Assembly (NCBI GenBank): GCA_020050685.1
Contig: JAGVKG010000038.1
Location: forward strand, 28,557-92,556
DNA length: 64,000 bases
Direction: 5' to 3'
Origin: Candidatus Obscuribacterales bacterium
GTDB taxonomy: Bacteria > Cyanobacteriota > Vampirovibrionia > Obscuribacterales > Obscuribacteraceae
How positions within the stretch are numbered: position 1 is the first letter of the stretch; each line of letters begins with the position of its first letter. A program made the position numbers and the translations under genes. This document shows positions 59,709 to 64,000 of the stretch, in pieces. The notes below the pieces were generated by a model. That model saw only the letters and a list, made by a program, of their open reading frames with translations. It was not told where the DNA came from and did no database searches.

Positions 59709-61028
59709 TTATCGGGTGACTTGCTTCAGAGATGATCTGAGGCGATCCTCAAGCTCTTGGTCGTTGCTATAGAAACAGGTGTAATATAGCCCCTCGGGAT
59801 TGACGATGGCTACGCCGGCAGAAGGGCTCCCCAAATATTTCTTGGCGATTTTGTTGCCTATTGGATCGTTCAAGTCAAATTGCAAAAAGTCTACTTTTTC
59901 ACCATAGGACTTTTTCAATCGCTCCATTAAATTATGTGCCGACTTGCAAACTTTGTGGCCATCGATATAGAACTCAGCAATTTTGAAGTGACCAGGTCTA
60001 CCCAGGCCGCTCATGTATTCAGAGATATTGCTAATTCGTTCTGCTTCTCGGGCTCTTTTCCCTGATGAAATTTCCCTGAATTGTTCAACTTTTTTGTCTT
60101 GTAGAGCGGCCAAGTCTTCGTCGTTCTTACTTTGTTTTTTGGCGGTTAGGTGCTCAAATTTGGATCCAACCGCTCCTTCTACACTTTTGTCAAATCCGAT
60201 GATGACGTCAGCTAAGGTGCCCTGCTTATCCACATATAGCAATGCTGGCACTCCGTTGAGTGAAAGGTGCTCGATAAGCTTCTTGTATTTGGAGTCGTTA
60301 ACGTCAATGTCGATTACATCGACTTTATCGGCAAACTTCTTTCTTGCTTTTTCTAGAACGGGCTCCAATTGTTTACAAGGACCGCATCCCTCCATCGAAA
60401 AATGCAATACCTTCGGGAGTCCTGGTCTACCTAACTCTTCGGTTAGCTCTATAAATTGTTTTCCGGCTGAGAGAGTTTGCTCAGATTGATCTGACTTTCT
60501 TCGTGTGCCCTCAAGATTTTTGTTTTCATTGTTCTTGTAGGCAGGTGCAGCTTCTTTCGTATCAATAATTCTTACGTCTCTAAGAATTTGATCTGCTGAC
60601 GAATTTGGAATAATTGCTGAAAGTCCCTCTGAAATTTGCTGGTCGTTTTGATCTCTATCATAAAATACGCCAACCTGTCTTTTCTTCACTTGTCCTTGTG
60701 CATCTAAATAGAGCAGAGTTGGTATAGGTGGTTCGAGCGTCACGCCGTACTGCTTTGTTAAGTCCTGGTTTTTTGGATCCTCGGCATCAATATGAATGGT
60801 GCTGACTTGGCCGCTCTTGGAGAAGTGTTTTTCGAAGCTTGCTAACTGGTCTCTTAATTGTTTGCTTCCCTTTTGCGTTGTGAAAAAGTCCAATAGCAAG
60901 GCCTGATTGATCTGATTGGCGATTTCTTTGTGCGGATCTTTGAGACCAGAGCTAATCGCCTCCGGGCTTATTTGATCGGTTTTGGTTTGGGTGGACTGAG
61001 GGAGGCTTAAATTGGAGTCGCCGGCCAT
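59709..61028 (-). CDS. Protein with three thioredoxin-fold domains
   Basis: 439 residues from the start at 61028 (AAGAGGA upstream); a longer frame to 61202 has no support. Domain 1 (about 40-145) is thioredoxin-like without CxxC (LLDFFTTQKGSKQL..., PIPTLLYLDAQGQ). Domain 2 (about 185-310) has active site CGPC at 215-218 and the cis-Pro loop NGVPALLYVDKQGT. Domain 3 (about 335-439) has only HKVC at the active-site position and SPSAGVAIVNPEG as its Pro-like loop. No signal peptide, so cytoplasmic. It is a paralogue of the single-domain gene at 61454. Confidence 0.8.
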   Translation of the reverse strand: MAGDSNLSLPQSTQTKTDQISPEAISSGLKDPHKEIANQINQALLLDFFTTQKGSKQLRDQLASFEKHFSKSGQVSTIHIDAEDPKNQDLTKQYGVTLEPPIPTLLYLDAQGQVKKRQVGVFYDRDQNDQQISEGLSAIIPNSSADQILRDVRIIDTKEAAPAYKNNENKNLEGTRRKSDQSEQTLSAGKQFIELTEELGRPGLPKVLHFSMEGCGPCKQLEPVLEKARKKFADKVDVIDIDVNDSKYKKLIEHLSLNGVPALLYVDKQGTLADVIIGFDKSVEGAVGSKFEHLTAKKQSKNDEDLAALQDKKVEQFREISSGKRAREAERISNISEYMSGLGRPGHFKIAEFYIDGHKVCKSAHNLMERLKKSYGEKVDFLQFDLNDPIGNKIAKKYLGSPSAGVAIVNPEGLYYTCFYSNDQELEDRLRSSLKQVTR

Positions 61029-61189
61029 GGATTGATTCCTCTTATTAAAATTGAAGCTGGATTCTGCTTTGCATCTAGAATTGTTGTCATGATATGGTCG
61101 GCAGAAGAAATTGTCTGTGTGGAAATTCCCACTAAATAAACATTTCCAGCCCCAAAAACCTAGAAAAAGATTGAAATTTTGTTGTGGAC

Positions 61190-61218
61190 TTGGTGCTGAC
61201 AACCCGAAGTGGTAGAAT
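61190..61218 (+). promoter_or_regulatory. Promoter of the tRNA-Ile/tRNA-Ala unit
   Basis: TTGGTG (61190-61195), a 17-nt spacer and TAGAAT (61213-61218), with initiation about 6 nt before tRNA-Ile. The pair has its own promoter and does not depend on a 16S operon. Confidence 0.7.
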
Positions 61219-61229
61219 TCTTTTGCTGA

Positions 61230-61303
<74 letters not shown>

Positions 61304-61336
61304 TATTTCAACCCTGGTTGCATAACTTGTGGTTGT

Positions 61337-61412
61337 GGGGGCTTGGCTCAGTTGGTAGAGCGTCTCCTTTGCACGGAGAAGGTCGGGAGTTCGAATCTCC
61401 CAGCCTCCACCA
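61337..61412 (+). tRNA. tRNA-Ala (TGC)
   Basis: Acceptor GGGGGCT / AGCCTCC with G3:U70, A73 and encoded CCA (61410-61412). Anticodon arm TCTCC-TTTGCAC-GGAGA gives anticodon TGC. It lies 33 nt after tRNA-Ile, the same order as in the usual 16S-23S spacer. Confidence 0.97.
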
Positions 61413-61420
61413 TTTAAAAA

Positions 61421-61451
61421 TGAGGGCTTTCGGTTTTGCCGGAAGCCCTCA
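61421..61451. terminator. Bidirectional terminator after tRNA-Ala
   Basis: TGAGGGCTTTCGG (61421-61433) pairs with CCGGAAGCCCTCA (61439-61451) with one mismatch; an A-run precedes it. It ends the tRNA unit and the convergent thioredoxin-like gene. Confidence 0.8.
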
Positions 61452-61453
61452 TC

Positions 61454-61999
61454 TTAAATGGCAAAGTTCTCCCGAGCTTGCTGCACTCGAGCGTTTTGGA
61501 GTTCACGGAGATCATCCGGATCCGTCTTCACTTTTGCATCTCTTGCCTTGCCCAAGCACTTCTCAAAACTGTTTGAGAAATTCTCAGCCGCATATCCAAT
61601 TAAAGAGCTTTGAATCGTTCCCTGCTTGTCAACAAAGACTAGTGCAGGCACTGAGCCGACGCCAAGGAATTTGATCATTTGTTGGTCAATTGTGGGGTTT
61701 TTCCGGTCGTAGGCACTGAAATCGAACTTGGCTAGATGCGCCTCATCCTTATGTTTCTCGGCCAACTCATCAAGCTTGGGAGCCATTTCTTGGCAGGCTT
61801 CGCAGTCATCCATAGAGAAGTAGAGAATTTGTGGCTTGCCGACCCCGCCCACCTTTTCAAGCAGGCTTGCAAATTCCTTACCCGGGTTCGATTTCTCGGT
61901 CGCAGGACCGACAATTTCAGACAGCCCATCAGTCAAATCTCGAGCAGTCGGACTCTTGCTTGCTTCAGGGTCTTCTAGTTGTCTTTCGTCGGTAGTCAT
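61454..61999 (-). CDS. Thioredoxin-fold protein with CEAC active site
   Basis: A 181-residue protein without signal peptide. The thioredoxin fold spans about 40-150 with CEAC at 66-69 (FSMDDCEACQEMAPKL) and cis-Pro loop GSVPALVFVDKQGT. It resembles domain 2 of the three-domain protein at 59709 (FSMEGCGPCKQLEPVL; VPALLYVDKQGT), so the two genes are duplicates separated by the tRNA pair. The N-terminus is acidic and disordered. Reductase or disulphide-handling function is inferred. Confidence 0.78.
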   Translation of the reverse strand: MTTDERQLEDPEASKSPTARDLTDGLSEIVGPATEKSNPGKEFASLLEKVGGVGKPQILYFSMDDCEACQEMAPKLDELAEKHKDEAHLAKFDFSAYDRKNPTIDQQMIKFLGVGSVPALVFVDKQGTIQSSLIGYAAENFSNSFEKCLGKARDAKVKTDPDDLRELQNARVQQARENFAI

Positions 62000-62554
62000 T
62001 ATCCAGATCCTTTTCTATATATATAGTTGCGAACATCGACATCCCTTGCTCCAATATTCCCCGTTCTTGAAAGTAATTCGTTATCGAGTAGGCGGGACCC
62101 AGCATGGTGCCAGGATATCTCGGAACAAAACAGATGACAGTGGATTCGAGATCCCGCTGCCGTAACGGTCTTGAATTGAATGTGTGATGCAATTTCGATC
62201 AGCAACATTGCCTTAAAAGTGCTTCAAATAATTACGAAAATGCTAAGCGGTGCTGATGCGTTCAGTAGCCAAATTGGCTCTGCAACCGGATTCCGGCGTA
62301 TATGCATTGGATCTTTTAGTTGATCATAGATGAATCACAACTAACTAGCGAATTTGTGCCTTCCCGGTCTTTTCTGTTATTATTAGTAATCCTCACGGGT
62401 TTATTGCCCGTGTGAACGGCCAGCCGCGAGGCCGCATAATGACCGGTCTGTACCCTGAAAACTGCATATTGAGAATAGTCCGTAAATTTATAATCCACCA
62501 AATGTAGTTCTGGATTTAAGGGCAGCGTCCTGCTGCACTTTAATATCCAGAGTT
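62000..62554. other. Leader region of the 23S rRNA gene
   Basis: 555 nt without a convincing gene. It contains a promoter (62354-62383), small hairpins (CACGGG / CCCGTG at about 62394-62412) and, just before the rRNA, a processing-type stem (TCTGGATTTAA paired with TTAATATCCAGA, 62509-62551). Confidence 0.55.
62354..62383 (+). promoter_or_regulatory. Candidate promoter of the 23S rRNA gene
   Basis: TTGTGC (62354-62359), an 18-nt spacer and TATTAT (62378-62383), about 165 nt before the mature 23S start. No 16S gene lies upstream, so 23S needs its own promoter. Confidence 0.5.

Positions 62555-64000
<1,446 letters not shown>

Overview
The window is about 64 kb of a Gram-negative (diderm) bacterium. 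It carries an MdtABC-type RND pump, RlpA, a periplasmic HtrA, AnmK and beta-barrel and pilus-type exports. A GuaB3-type IMP dehydrogenase, a one-PDZ HtrA, cytochrome bd, a coproheme-decarboxylase-like protein and moderate GC would fit a non-photosynthetic cyanobacterial relative (Vampirovibrionia/'Melainabacteria', Obscuribacterales-like). That placement is an inference and not proven here. No photosynthesis gene, prophage, IS element or CRISPR array was seen.

Layout. (1) 1-4.2 kb, minus strand: a partial gene, a DnaQ-type exonuclease fused to a WYL domain, a degenerate ThiF/MoeB-like E1 protein, then three tandem VirB2/TrbC-like pilin genes separated by hairpin repeats. (2) 4.2-13.9 kb: housekeeping and envelope genes: a YkgJ-type cysteine-cluster protein, anmK, an FCY1-like cytosine deaminase, a J-domain membrane protein, a stress-protein-like gene, guaB3, htrA, and an operon of two lipoproteins and a TPR protein. 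(3) 14.2-25.6 kb: the most unusual region. It holds a predicted outer-membrane barrel with usher-like C-terminal domains, a convergent PapD-like chaperone, and eight tandem genes for secreted, beta-rich, subunit-like proteins. Together they look like a divergent chaperone-usher pilus locus. (4) 25.8-31 kb: a CapD/FlaA1-type sugar-nucleotide dehydratase, a rhomboid-like protein without catalytic residues, an XRE regulator, and a TetR-SDR pair with a palindromic operator. (5) 31-40 kb: MarR regulator, RND adaptor, two RND permeases and an FMN reductase. (6) 40.1-43.8 kb: a strong promoter overlapping an 18-bp palindrome drives a 66-nt tRNA/tmRNA-like element and an XRE gene. After a small leuS-like fragment come a DUF4143-type ATPase and a hydrolase-retropepsin fusion. 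(7) 43.8-57.1 kb: leuS, tyrS, a cysteine-rich surface protein, rlpA, hemQ-like, cydAB, rhomboid-TPR, and a GT39-like glycosyltransferase. (8) 57.2-64 kb: tRNA-Ala(CGC), a hybrid histidine kinase beside a paralogue that lost its phospho-acceptor His, thioredoxin-fold genes flanking a tRNA-Ile/tRNA-Ala pair, and the 5' part of a 23S rRNA gene with no 16S gene upstream.

How genes work together. The exported systems dominate: pilin-like tandem arrays, the chaperone/barrel/subunit cluster, periplasmic quality control (HtrA), drug efflux, and cell-wall turnover (AnmK, RlpA). Two families of DNA repeats recur between genes. One is a modular hairpin element with a GAGGA loop and covarying stems, seen in both tandem arrays. 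The other is a dispersed palindrome GGCACCACCNNNGGTGCC found four times in different contexts.
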